From Candidatus Yonathbacteria bacterium CG17_big_fil_post_rev_8_21_14_2_50_43_9 (GTDB lineage: Bacteria > Patescibacteriota > Minisyncoccia > Phycocordibacterales > UBA1550): 10,570 bases of DNA. Shown piece by piece: positions 5,015 to 10,570 of this stretch. The translations under genes were made by a program, and so were the position numbers. Below the pieces are notes generated by a model, which had not been told where the DNA came from, ran no database searches, and saw only the letters and a program-made list of their open reading frames with translations. Where the stretch lies: assembly GCA_002771015.1 (NCBI GenBank), contig PCUO01000007.1, positions 53,002 to 63,571 on the forward strand, in the 5' to 3' direction. Numbering within the stretch: position 1 is the first letter of the stretch; each line of letters starts with the position of its first letter.

Positions 5015-5104
5015 GTTTTTTGAGCAATCCGCGCACCTCCTTTTGAAGACAATTGCGCAAGCAAAGGTCTTCAAAAGAATCTGCGTGCGATATTGCTGAA
5101 AAAC
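5015..5104. repeat. 90-nt imperfect palindrome upstream of rpsN
   Basis: CTTTTGAAGAC (5040-5050) and GTCTTCAAAAG (5067-5077) pair perfectly around a 16-base loop that itself contains TTGCGCAA. Pairing extends outward through CGCGCA against TGCGTGCG and through TTTTTTGAGCAAT against ATTGCTGAAAAA. The full stem spans about 37 bases per arm with mismatches. It could be a MITE-like repeat or a structured mRNA leader. Confidence 0.7.
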
Positions 5105-5115
5105 GAGTGATGCTC

Positions 5116-5158
5116 GGTTGCGATTTTAAACTTCGCTATCGCTAAAATAAAATCAACC
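5116..5158 (+). promoter_or_regulatory. Leader hairpin ending at the rpsN start codon
   Basis: GGTT (5116-5119) and GATTTTA (5122-5128) pair with TAAAATC (5148-5154) and AACC (5155-5158), 11 pairs with a two-base bulge. The loop contains CTTCGCTATCGCT. The stem ends directly against the ATG at 5159. It is the third such structure in the window and shares AAAATCAACC-ATG with rplV. Confidence 0.5.
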
Positions 5159-5344
5159 ATGGCAAAAACATCAGTAACTGCGCGCGCCAACAAGGTGCCT
5201 AAATTCAGCTCACGCATTGTGCGTCGTTGTTTTAACTGTAGCCGTCGTCGCGGTTATATGCGCGATTTTGACCTTTGCCGTATTTGTTTCCGCGAGCTTG
5301 CCAATGATGGCAAGATTCCTGGAGTAAAGAAGTCTTCTTGGTAA
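5159..5344 (+). CDS. rpsN: 30S ribosomal protein S14, zinc-binding (type Z)
   Basis: S14 binds 16S rRNA in the 30S head beside S3 and S10. This is the short, 61-residue form with an intact zinc ribbon: C24-F-N-C27 and C40-R-I-C43. The family ending GxIPGVKKSSW is present. Zinc-dependent S14 of this size is usual in Gram-positives and many other lineages, whereas Proteobacteria such as E. coli carry a longer zinc-free form. The ATG at 5159 gives the family N terminus (MAKTS). rpsH follows after 12 bases. The gene is separated from its normal upstream neighbour rplE by the 1.4-kb insert, so it may head a new transcription unit. Confidence 0.97.
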   Translation: MAKTSVTARANKVPKFSSRIVRRCFNCSRRRGYMRDFDLCRICFRELANDGKIPGVKKSSW

Positions 5345-5356
5345 TTTCTATTTATT

Positions 5357-5746
5357 ATGCACGACCCAATTTCAGATATGCTTATTCGCATTAAGAACGG
5401 AGGTACAGCCGGCAAGGAAATTGTCGAGATGCCTTTTTCTAATGTGAAAGAAGCAATAGCTAAAGTTCTTTTTACAGAAGGATACATTACATCCTACGCA
5501 AAGAAAGGAAAGAAAGTTCAAAAGACTCTTGAGGTTGGCATTGCATACGAAGGAAAGACTCCCCGTGTTTCAGACTTAGCGCGTATGTCAAAGCCATCAC
5601 GCCGTTTCTATCTCGGCGCTGATGAGATAAAGCCAATCAAGAATGGTTTTGGTTTGATGGTTATGTCTACGCCAAAAGGTATTATGACAGGAGCTGATGC
5701 AAAGAAAGGTCGAGTTGGAGGCGAAGCTCTCTTTAAAATCTGGTAA
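5357..5746 (+). CDS. rpsH: 30S ribosomal protein S8
   Basis: S8 binds the central domain of 16S rRNA and in E. coli also represses the spc operon by binding its mRNA. The 129-residue protein is of standard size. Motifs are DPISDMLIRIKN at 3-14, ARMSKPSRRFYLG at 75-87, KNGFGLMVMSTPKGIMT at 95-111 and the C-terminal VGGEALFKIW. The start has no Shine-Dalgarno; the leader is TAATTTCTATTTATT. It is co-directional with rpsN 12 bases upstream and rplF 23 bases downstream. Confidence 0.97.
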   Translation: MHDPISDMLIRIKNGGTAGKEIVEMPFSNVKEAIAKVLFTEGYITSYAKKGKKVQKTLEVGIAYEGKTPRVSDLARMSKPSRRFYLGADEIKPIKNGFGLMVMSTPKGIMTGADAKKGRVGGEALFKIW

Positions 5747-5769
5747 TAATCATACTAATACTTAATTAC

Positions 5770-6303
5770 ATGTCACGAATTGGAAAAAAAGGCGTAACTA
5801 TCCCCCATGGAACAACAGTCACTTATACTGACACTGTGTTCACTGTGAAAGGTCCTTTGGGGGAGCTTTCGCGAGACTTCGCTGGTCCTGTTGATATAAA
5901 AGTAGAAGGAAACACTATTTTGTTTGCTCCTAAAAACAACTCAAAAGAAGCACGCGCTCTCTGGGGCACATATGCATCACATCTTGTGAACATGGTTGCC
6001 GGCGTGAACACCGCATTCGTAAAGAAGCTCATCATTGAAGGTGTGGGTTACAAAGTTGAGGCACAAGGCAACGTTCTAGTATTCTCTCTTGGTTTCTCGC
6101 ACAAGGTTCCTATGAATATCCCAGCAGATGTGAAAGTATTGGTAGAGAAAAATGTTCTAACGATCTCTTCAATTAATAAAGAATCCGTTGGACAGTTTGC
6201 GGCGCAGATTCGCGCAAAAAAGAAGCCAGAGCCATACAAGGGCAAGGGTATTCGTTACGGTACGGAAGTTATTCGTCGCAAGCAGGGTAAGAAGTCTGCC
6301 TAA
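5770..6303 (+). CDS. rplF: 50S ribosomal protein L6
   Basis: L6 lies near the sarcin-ricin loop and the factor-binding site of the 50S subunit. The 177-residue protein has the two repeated L6 domains: the N-terminal one starts [11 protein letters not shown] with VKGPLGEL at 26-33, and the second has [10 protein letters not shown] at 92-101 and LGFSHKV at 107-113. The signature [11 protein letters not shown] is at 153-163, followed by a basic end. Length and motifs are standard. The leader before ATG is AT-rich with no Shine-Dalgarno. rplR follows 14 bases after the stop. Confidence 0.97.
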   Translation: MSRIGKKGVTIPHGTTVTYTDTVFTVKGPLGELSRDFAGPVDIKVEGNTILFAPKNNSKEARALWGTYASHLVNMVAGVNTAFVKKLIIEGVGYKVEAQGNVLVFSLGFSHKVPMNIPADVKVLVEKNVLTISSINKESVGQFAAQIRAKKKPEPYKGKGIRYGTEVIRRKQGKKSA

Positions 6304-6317
6304 TATTATTTAAAAAT

Positions 6318-6686
6318 ATGACTACAAAATTAACAAAAAGCGAACAGCGTACACGTCGTCACAATCGCATCCGCGCAAAAGTGTCCGGTACTTCGGAGCG
6401 CCCACGCCTCGCTATTTTCAAGTCAAACAGTTATATTTATGCGCAGATTATTGATGACACAAAAGGTGTAACATTGTCTTCTGTTTCAGATATGGGTATG
6501 GGGCTCAAGGGCGACAAGAAAAATATGACGAAGACAGAGCGCGCAAAGCTTGCGGGGGAAGCTCTTGCAAAGGGCGCAAAAGCAAAAGGGCTTTCAGCGG
6601 TTGTTTTTGACCGTGGAGGGTTCATCTTTACCGGTCGTGTGCGCGCATTTGCCGATGGCGCGCGCGAGGGCGGTCTAGTATTCTAA
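6318..6686 (+). CDS. rplR: 50S ribosomal protein L18
   Basis: L18 binds 5S rRNA together with L5 and helps attach it to the central protuberance. The 122-residue protein has an Arg-rich N terminus ([17 protein letters not shown]), [20 protein letters not shown] at 28-47, a helix containing [13 protein letters not shown], and the conserved end [20 protein letters not shown]. These are diagnostic of the bacterial family. It sits between rplF and rpsE in the standard order, with 14- and 16-base AT-rich gaps and no visible Shine-Dalgarno. Confidence 0.97.
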   Translation: MTTKLTKSEQRTRRHNRIRAKVSGTSERPRLAIFKSNSYIYAQIIDDTKGVTLSSVSDMGMGLKGDKKNMTKTERAKLAGEALAKGAKAKGLSAVVFDRGGFIFTGRVRAFADGAREGGLVF

Positions 6687-6702
6687 ATATTTTAATAATT
6701 AT

Positions 6703-7380
6703 ATGACAGAAACAAGCACACAACAGAATACAGAAGCAACAAGAATAGTAGCTCCAACAACTACTGCTCCTGGTCGCACTCCTTCATCGCGCACATCGTT
6801 TGGTGGTGCGCGTAGTGGAGCATCAACTGGTCGCGGACCCGCGAGAGGTGGCGCAGGCGCAGGAGCTCGCAAGGGTGGTTCATCACGCGGAGGTCGCGGG
6901 GGAACTTTTGAACGCGCGAAGCCAGAGTTTGACAACAAGCTCATTCAGATTCGTCGCGTTACTCGTGTTGTTGCAGGTGGACGCCGTTTCGCATTTTCCG
7001 TCGCGCTCGTTGCAGGAAACCGCAAAGGTTCTGTGGGCGTAGGTATCGGCAAGGCATCCGACACAGCTCTCGCTATTGAAAAAGCGACAAAGAACGCAAA
7101 GAAGAATATGATCAAGGTTCTCCTTACGAGCGGTATGATGATTCCTCATGAAGTAGAGGCAAAGGAGTCTTCAGCAACAGTTATGATCCAGCCAGCAAAG
7201 GGTCGCGGTATGGTTGCAGGAAGCTCGGTGCGAAATGTTTTGGAACTTGCGGGCATCAAGGATGTTCGCGCAAAGATTCTTTCTGGCTCAAAGAACAAAC
7301 TGAACAACGCGCGCGCTACTGTAAAAGCATTGCAACAACTTCGCGCAAAGGGAGTTAAAGCAGTCGCAGAATCAAAGTAA
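6703..7380 (+). CDS. rpsE: 30S ribosomal protein S5 with Gly/Arg-rich N-terminal extension
   Basis: S5 sits at the mRNA entry channel and contributes to decoding accuracy. At 225 residues this copy is clearly longer than the usual ~165. The extra part is an N-terminal extension of about 70 residues rich in Thr, Ser, Gly, Ala and Arg, with RGG-like repeats at 44-68, predicted to be disordered. The canonical protein begins near 75: FDNKLIQIRRVTRVVAGGRR, then VGVGIGKASD at 111-120 and, in the C-terminal domain, QPAKGRGMVAGSSVRNVLE. There is no in-frame ATG at the domain boundary; the upstream ATG at 6703 follows rplR by 16 bases. rplO begins 14 bases after the stop with no rpmD between them. Confidence 0.96.
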   Translation: MTETSTQQNTEATRIVAPTTTAPGRTPSSRTSFGGARSGASTGRGPARGGAGAGARKGGSSRGGRGGTFERAKPEFDNKLIQIRRVTRVVAGGRRFAFSVALVAGNRKGSVGVGIGKASDTALAIEKATKNAKKNMIKVLLTSGMMIPHEVEAKESSATVMIQPAKGRGMVAGSSVRNVLELAGIKDVRAKILSGSKNKLNNARATVKALQQLRAKGVKAVAESK

Positions 7381-7394
7381 TTTAAAATATTATT

Positions 7395-7841
7395 ATGCAA
7401 GCACACGAAGTAAAAACAAGAACACCACGCGCCGTAAAGAAGGTTGTTGGACGTGGGGGAAAGCGTGGCAAAACATCTGGTCGTGGAACCAAAGGTCAAG
7501 ACGCTCGCGCCGGACACCGCAAGCGCCCTCAGATGCGCGACACTATCAAGAAGCTTCCAAAGCTTCGCGGAGAAGGTGTGTCACGCAATCAGTTCAAAAC
7601 TGAATTTACTCACTATGTTGTTCTTAATCTCGGAATTTTAAATCTTGAATTCAAGAATGGTGCCCGCGTTACTCCAAAAGTTCTACTTGAGCACGCTCTC
7701 GTAGAGAAAAAGGGTAACAAAGTTCCTATGGTAAAAATTCTTGCATCAGGAGAGTTTGATAAGAAGCTAGACATTCGCGGATGTTTGATTTCAGAACCAG
7801 CAAAGACTGCTGTGGAGAAGCTCGGAGGCACGGTCAAATAA
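7395..7841 (+). CDS. rplO: 50S ribosomal protein L15
   Basis: L15 is a late-assembly 50S protein whose basic N-terminal arm threads into 23S rRNA. The 148-residue product has the characteristic Gly/Arg-rich arm, GRGGKRGKTSGRGTKGQDAR at 19-38, followed by a globular domain with NLEFKNGARVTPKVLLEHAL and a C-terminal VKILASGEFDKKLDIRG segment. In most bacteria rpmD (L30) precedes it; here only 14 bases separate it from rpsE. The leader before ATG (TTTAAAATATTATT) has no Shine-Dalgarno. secY follows. Confidence 0.96.
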   Translation: MQAHEVKTRTPRAVKKVVGRGGKRGKTSGRGTKGQDARAGHRKRPQMRDTIKKLPKLRGEGVSRNQFKTEFTHYVVLNLGILNLEFKNGARVTPKVLLEHALVEKKGNKVPMVKILASGEFDKKLDIRGCLISEPAKTAVEKLGGTVK

Positions 7842-7913
7842 CACAGTTATTAGGTTTAGTTGGTAGGTGTTAGAATTGGATCACTAAAACCTAAAAACAA
7901 AAAAACTAACATT

Positions 7914-9185
7914 ATGGATACATTGATGCGCAAACTAAAGATGATTGTAGAGGACTCTACGCTCCGTCGTCGCGTACTCTTTGTTCTTGTTGCGCTTGTA
8001 CTCTTTCGTCTTCTTGCGAACATCCCTATCCCCGCGGCTGCTGGGCAAAACCTAGGCGCGCTACTAGCGAATGACCAAGCGCTCGGTTTTTTGAACCTCC
8101 TTACTGGTGGCGGTCTTTCCGCTGTTTCTATTGTGATGCTCGGTGTCGGACCATACATCACCGCGTCTATTATTATGCAACTTTTGACGATGATGTCGCC
8201 AAAGATTAAGCAGATGCAGAGCGAGGAAGGAGAGATTGGTCGTCGCAAGATGACACAGTACTCGCGTCTTTTGACTGTCCCTCTCGCAATATTACAAGGA
8301 TACGGTCTTCTCGCATACTTGGGACAGCAAGGGATTTTGGTTGGACTTACTCCGTTTGAAATCTTTACAAACACGATTATCGTGGCGGCTGGTTCAATCC
8401 TCCTTATGTGGATTGGTGAGCTCATCTCAGAGTTTGGCATCGGTAACGGAGTGTCACTTATCATTTTTGCCGGTATTGTTTCAGGCCTCCCATCAACAAT
8501 TGGGCAACTTTTGTTCACATTTGATGTGTCACAGGTCCCAATGTTTGTTGCGGCGATTGTTGCGACCGTACTTCTTATCCTTGCGGTAGTATTTATGACA
8601 GAAGCAGAGCGCCCTGTGCCTATTACTTACGCAAAACAAGTTCGCGGAAATCACACTACTGGCGGGACAATGACATACCTCCCACTTCGTTTGAATCAAG
8701 CTGGCGTGATTCCAATCATCTTCGCGCTTTCTATTTTGACAATTCCTACAATCGTTGCAAACGCGCTAGCTACAACGAGCAGTGGGGCTATTCAAACCTT
8801 GGCGTCTTTTCTTCAGAGCGTTCTTTCAAACGGCTGGATAAACGGAGCATTATACTTTGCTCTAGTATTCGTGTTCACATTTTTCTACACTGCGGTTACT
8901 TTTGACCCAGTAGCAATTTCAAACAATCTTCAAAAGAATGGCGCGTTCATTCCTGGTATTCGCCCTGGAGTGTCAACGGCAGAATATCTTTCAAAGATTC
9001 TCACACGCATCACTCTCGTAGGCGCGGTGTTTCTAGGACTTATCGCGGTTTTGCCACTCGTAATGCAAAACCTTACAAAAATCGCGAGTCTTTCCATTGG
9101 CGGTACAGCTCTTCTCATTATTGTTTCTGTTGTTCTTGATTTGGTGAAAAAGATAGACGCGCAGATAACGATGATGGAGTACTAG
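7914..9185 (+). CDS. secY: Preprotein translocase subunit SecY
   Basis: SecY is the pore of the SecYEG translocon in the cytoplasmic membrane. From the ATG at 7914 it is 423 residues with the expected pattern of about ten hydrophobic segments. Signature blocks: LGVGPYITASIIMQLLT at 76-92, GNGVSLIIFAGIVSGLP at 177-193, RPVPITYAKQVRG at 233-245 (cytoplasmic loop), and TFDPVAISNNLQKNGAFIPG at 329-348. An in-frame TTG at 7860 would add 18 residues; I prefer the ATG because the following sequence (MDTLMRKLKMIVEDSTLRRR) matches the usual short cytoplasmic N terminus. TTAGGTTT (7850-7857) and AAACCTAA (7887-7894) could form a leader stem. A perfect hairpin follows the stop. Confidence 0.96.
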   Translation: MDTLMRKLKMIVEDSTLRRRVLFVLVALVLFRLLANIPIPAAAGQNLGALLANDQALGFLNLLTGGGLSAVSIVMLGVGPYITASIIMQLLTMMSPKIKQMQSEEGEIGRRKMTQYSRLLTVPLAILQGYGLLAYLGQQGILVGLTPFEIFTNTIIVAAGSILLMWIGELISEFGIGNGVSLIIFAGIVSGLPSTIGQLLFTFDVSQVPMFVAAIVATVLLILAVVFMTEAERPVPITYAKQVRGNHTTGGTMTYLPLRLNQAGVIPIIFALSILTIPTIVANALATTSSGAIQTLASFLQSVLSNGWINGALYFALVFVFTFFYTAVTFDPVAISNNLQKNGAFIPGIRPGVSTAEYLSKILTRITLVGAVFLGLIAVLPLVMQNLTKIASLSIGGTALLIIVSVVLDLVKKIDAQITMMEY

Positions 9186-9210
9186 TTTCAAAAAGCGAAG
9201 CTTTTTGAAA
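9186..9210. terminator. Perfect 11-bp hairpin immediately after secY
   Basis: TTTCAAAAAGC (9186-9196) and GCTTTTTGAAA (9200-9210) are exact reverse complements around a GAA loop, beginning one base after the secY stop. The T-run lies inside the stem rather than after it, so it is not a classic intrinsic terminator. It may end transcription weakly, stabilise the 3' end of the mRNA, or be a small repeat. Confidence 0.5.
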
Positions 9211-9215
9211 ACAAT

Positions 9216-9277
9216 TGACAATTAACACCGCTACGCAGGCAATTGACGGGCTCGGGCTCGTCAATTGTTAACTGTCA
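9216..9277. repeat. Second hairpin in the secY-adk gap
   Basis: TGACAATTAAC (9216-9226) pairs with GTTAACTGTCA (9267-9277), 10 of 11 positions, and AATTGACG (9241-9248) pairs with CGTCAATT (9259-9266), with a 14-base bulge (9227-9240) between the two stems. CAATTGAC-type words recur in both arms. It probably isolates adk transcription from secY or is a palindromic repeat; no coding sequence lies here. Confidence 0.6.
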
Positions 9278-9301
9278 TAGGTCAAATGTGTTTGAGTGTG
9301 G

Positions 9302-9307
9302 TACACT
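9302..9307 (+). promoter_or_regulatory. Possible -10 box for adk
   Basis: TACACT at 9302-9307 lies seven bases before the adk ATG, so a transcript from it would start at or next to the A of the ATG and be leaderless. The -35 region is weak. The absence of any Shine-Dalgarno supports the idea, but it remains tentative. Confidence 0.3.
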
Positions 9308-9313
9308 TACAAA

Positions 9314-9907
9314 ATGCGGTTACAAACAGTCATATTTACTGGGCGTTCGGGGGCAGGAAAGGGGACGCAGTCACAGCATTTGGAAAAGTCCCTCTCCGAG
9401 CAAACCCCAGACACTCCAGTGCTGCACATTGAAACTGGTGAATATTTTAGGAAGTATGTTCAGGAGTCGGGTGCTGTGTGGGATCGCGCGCGAAAGATTA
9501 TAGAAGCCGGCAATCGCCAGCCGGATTTTCTAGCGATATGGATGTGGACGACAGAGTTCATTCAAAATTTCAAAGACAATGAGCATTTGGTGTTTGACGG
9601 CGCTCCTCGCGCTCTTCCAGAAGCGCGCATTTTGGACACAGCCCTCCCTTTTTTTGATCGTGTGAACCCTGTGGTTGTATATCTCAATGTATCTCAAGAG
9701 TGGGCGGAGGAGCGATTGAAAGGTCGTGGTCGCGCGGACGATTTGAAACCAGAGGTTGTTGCAAGGAGATTTGCATTTTTTGACAAAGATGTTGTTCCGG
9801 TTATTGAATACTACAGAAATAACCCGGCGTATCGCTTCCTTGAAATTAATGGCGAGCAAACTCCAGAGGAAGTATTTAGTGATATTATGAAGGGGATGAG
9901 AATATAA
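9314..9907 (+). CDS. adk: Adenylate kinase-type nucleoside monophosphate kinase
   Basis: Adk interconverts ATP + AMP and 2 ADP. The 197-residue protein has the P-loop TGRSGAGKGTQ at 9-19, an AMP-site motif TGEYFRK at 41-47 and DGAPRALPEA at 95-104. The LID-side motif is ERLKGRGRADD and a DxDVVPVIEYY helix follows. The size fits the short form lacking the zinc-type LID insertion. Two AMP-site positions differ from the classic DGFPRT..Q pattern: Phe is Ala (A97), and the Gln that recognises adenine is Glu (E103). Substrate preference could therefore differ. The ATG at 9314 places the P-loop at the usual distance; an in-frame GTG at 9296 is possible. The secY-adk-map order supports adk over other NMP kinases. 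Confidence 0.88.
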   Translation: MRLQTVIFTGRSGAGKGTQSQHLEKSLSEQTPDTPVLHIETGEYFRKYVQESGAVWDRARKIIEAGNRQPDFLAIWMWTTEFIQNFKDNEHLVFDGAPRALPEARILDTALPFFDRVNPVVVYLNVSQEWAEERLKGRGRADDLKPEVVARRFAFFDKDVVPVIEYYRNNPAYRFLEINGEQTPEEVFSDIMKGMRI

Positions 9908-9914
9908 TATTTTT

Positions 9915-9973
9915 GTCATTGCGAGTCATGGAGCAATCTAGATTTCATGGATTGCTTCATGTCTCGCAATGAC
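9915..9973. repeat. GTCATTGCGAG palindromic repeat between adk and map
   Basis: The left arm at 9915-9938 starts GTCATTGCGAG and ends AGCAATC. The right arm at 9950-9973 is its reverse complement at 22 of 24 positions, the outer 11 being perfect. The loop is 11 bases. Repeats beginning GTCATTGCGAG and ending GCAATC are, from memory, widespread in unrelated bacterial genomes as small non-autonomous palindromic elements. It lies eight bases after the adk stop codon. Confidence 0.8.
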
Positions 9974-10001
9974 GTGAAGCTAGACTTTATATATTAATCT
10001 T

Positions 10002-10570
10002 ATGAAACACGGAATGATAAAAACTGCGGAGGAAATTGAAATTATTCGCGCGGGGGGTAGACGCCTCGCGCGTATTTTGTCTGCAGTCCGCGACGCTATT
10101 AAGCCTGGTGTAACAACTGGGGAGCTTGATAGGCTTACAGAAAAACTGATGCGTGAAGGTGGCGATGAACCTGCATTTCTTCACTATACACCAGAGGGGA
10201 TGACTATTGCGTACCCGGGGACACTTTGCGTTTCAGTAAACGACGAAATCGTGCACGGAATTGGTGGTAATCGTGTTTTGAATGAAGGGGATATTATTGG
10301 TATTGATACAGGGATTAAACACAACGGACTTTACACAGACTCTGCTCTCACTGTGCCTGTAGGAAAAATTGATACTTCCGCCCAAAAACTTATTGTTGTG
10401 ACCGAGGGCGCACTAATGGCTGGGATATCGGTGGCTCGCGCTGGCAACACCACAGGAGATATTGGATATGAGATTGAAAAGTATGTAAGAAGTTATGGGC
10501 TTGTTGTTGTAGAGGAGCTAGGTGGACACGGGGTGGGGTATAGTCAGCACGAGGATCCTCACATTTCAAA
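10002..10570 (+). CDS. map: Methionine aminopeptidase type I (partial, cut by window end)
   Basis: Map removes the initiator Met from nascent proteins using two active-site metals. The 189 complete codons visible cover most of the pita-bread fold. The metal ligands are in place: D102 and D113 in GIDTGIKHNGLYTDSA, and H176 in GGHGVG; the further Glu ligands would lie beyond the window. The substrate-contacting His residues H85 (VNDEIVHGIG) and H183 (HEDPH) are also present. The N terminus, MIKTAEEIEIIRAGGRRLA, is typical and has no SH3-like or zinc-finger extension, indicating type Ia. The ATG at 10002 follows an AT-rich leader without a Shine-Dalgarno. The upstream adk gene is separated by a palindromic repeat. 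Confidence 0.95.
   Translation, partial: MKHGMIKTAEEIEIIRAGGRRLARILSAVRDAIKPGVTTGELDRLTEKLMREGGDEPAFLHYTPEGMTIAYPGTLCVSVNDEIVHGIGGNRVLNEGDIIGIDTGIKHNGLYTDSALTVPVGKIDTSAQKLIVVTEGALMAGISVARAGNTTGDIGYEIEKYVRSYGLVVVEELGGHGVGYSQHEDPHIS

Noticed and set aside
3775-5158. CRISPR array or tRNA/tmRNA in the insert
   Set aside because: No regularly spaced direct repeats, no cloverleaf with a T-loop, and no terminal CCA were seen. The structures present are palindromes.
6699-6944. Minus-strand Pro/Ala-rich frame opposite the start of rpsE
   Set aside because: It is the complement of the Gly/Arg-rich S5 extension; proline and alanine arise from the opposite strand of GGN/GCN codons.
7860-7913. Upstream in-frame TTG start for SecY (18 extra residues)
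   Set aside because: The ATG at 7914 gives the normal SecY N terminus, and the upstream segment contains a possible leader stem. The extension has no family counterpart that I know.
7856-8518. 220-codon minus-strand frame opposite secY
   Set aside because: Antisense shadow of a strongly conserved gene; the Pro/Arg/Ser-rich translation is what the complement of hydrophobic codons produces.
9988-9996. TATATT-like -10 box upstream of map
   Set aside because: A/T-rich stretch without a supporting -35 hexamer at the right distance; chance match likely.

Overview
The window is a stretch of the S10-spc ribosomal protein cluster, read entirely on the + strand. Gene order is (rpsS 3' end)-rplV-rpsC-rplP-rpmC-rpsQ-rplN-rplX-rplE-[1.4 kb insert]-rpsN-rpsH-rplF-rplR-rpsE-rplO-secY-adk-map (cut by the window end). 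The lack of rpmD (L30) between rpsE and rplO, the Gly/Arg/Ala- and Lys-rich tails, and the short divergent adenylate kinase point to a Candidate Phyla Radiation (Patescibacteria) bacterium. It is most likely a Parcubacteria-type lineage. This placement comes from family knowledge and was not tested by a tree.

Region by region: 1-50 is the Lys/Ala-rich end of the preceding gene, probably rpsS. Positions 51-260 hold a large inverted-repeat element that runs up to the rplV start. Positions 261-2393 hold the tight rplV-rpsQ block. Positions 2394-2510 hold a second, shorter copy of the same repeat. Positions 2511-3774 hold rplN-rplX-rplE. Positions 3775-5158 are a non-ribosomal insert containing a 129-nt palindrome, a perfect 16-bp hairpin, two orphan small genes and a second large palindrome. 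Each orphan gene appears to have its own promoter, Shine-Dalgarno sequence and terminator. Positions 5159-7841 hold rpsN-rplO. secY (7914-9185), adk (9314-9907) and map (10002 onward) follow, separated by more hairpin repeats.

The ribosomal proteins build the 30S and 50S subunits. SecY is the membrane pore of the Sec translocon, Adk balances adenine nucleotides, and Map removes the initiator methionine, so the locus couples ribosome synthesis with protein export and maturation. Genes within blocks are 9-30 nt apart and almost certainly co-transcribed.

Three things stand out. (1) The insert splits rplE from rpsN, which are normally adjacent, and carries two intrinsic terminators facing along the operon. 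(2) None of the housekeeping genes has a visible Shine-Dalgarno sequence, while both orphan genes have a strong one. (3) Hairpins end exactly at the start codons of rplV, rplN, rpsN and the second orphan gene, and the gaps of more than about 100 bp, plus the 94-bp adk-map gap, carry long inverted repeats. The second orphan gene appears frameshifted a few codons after its start.
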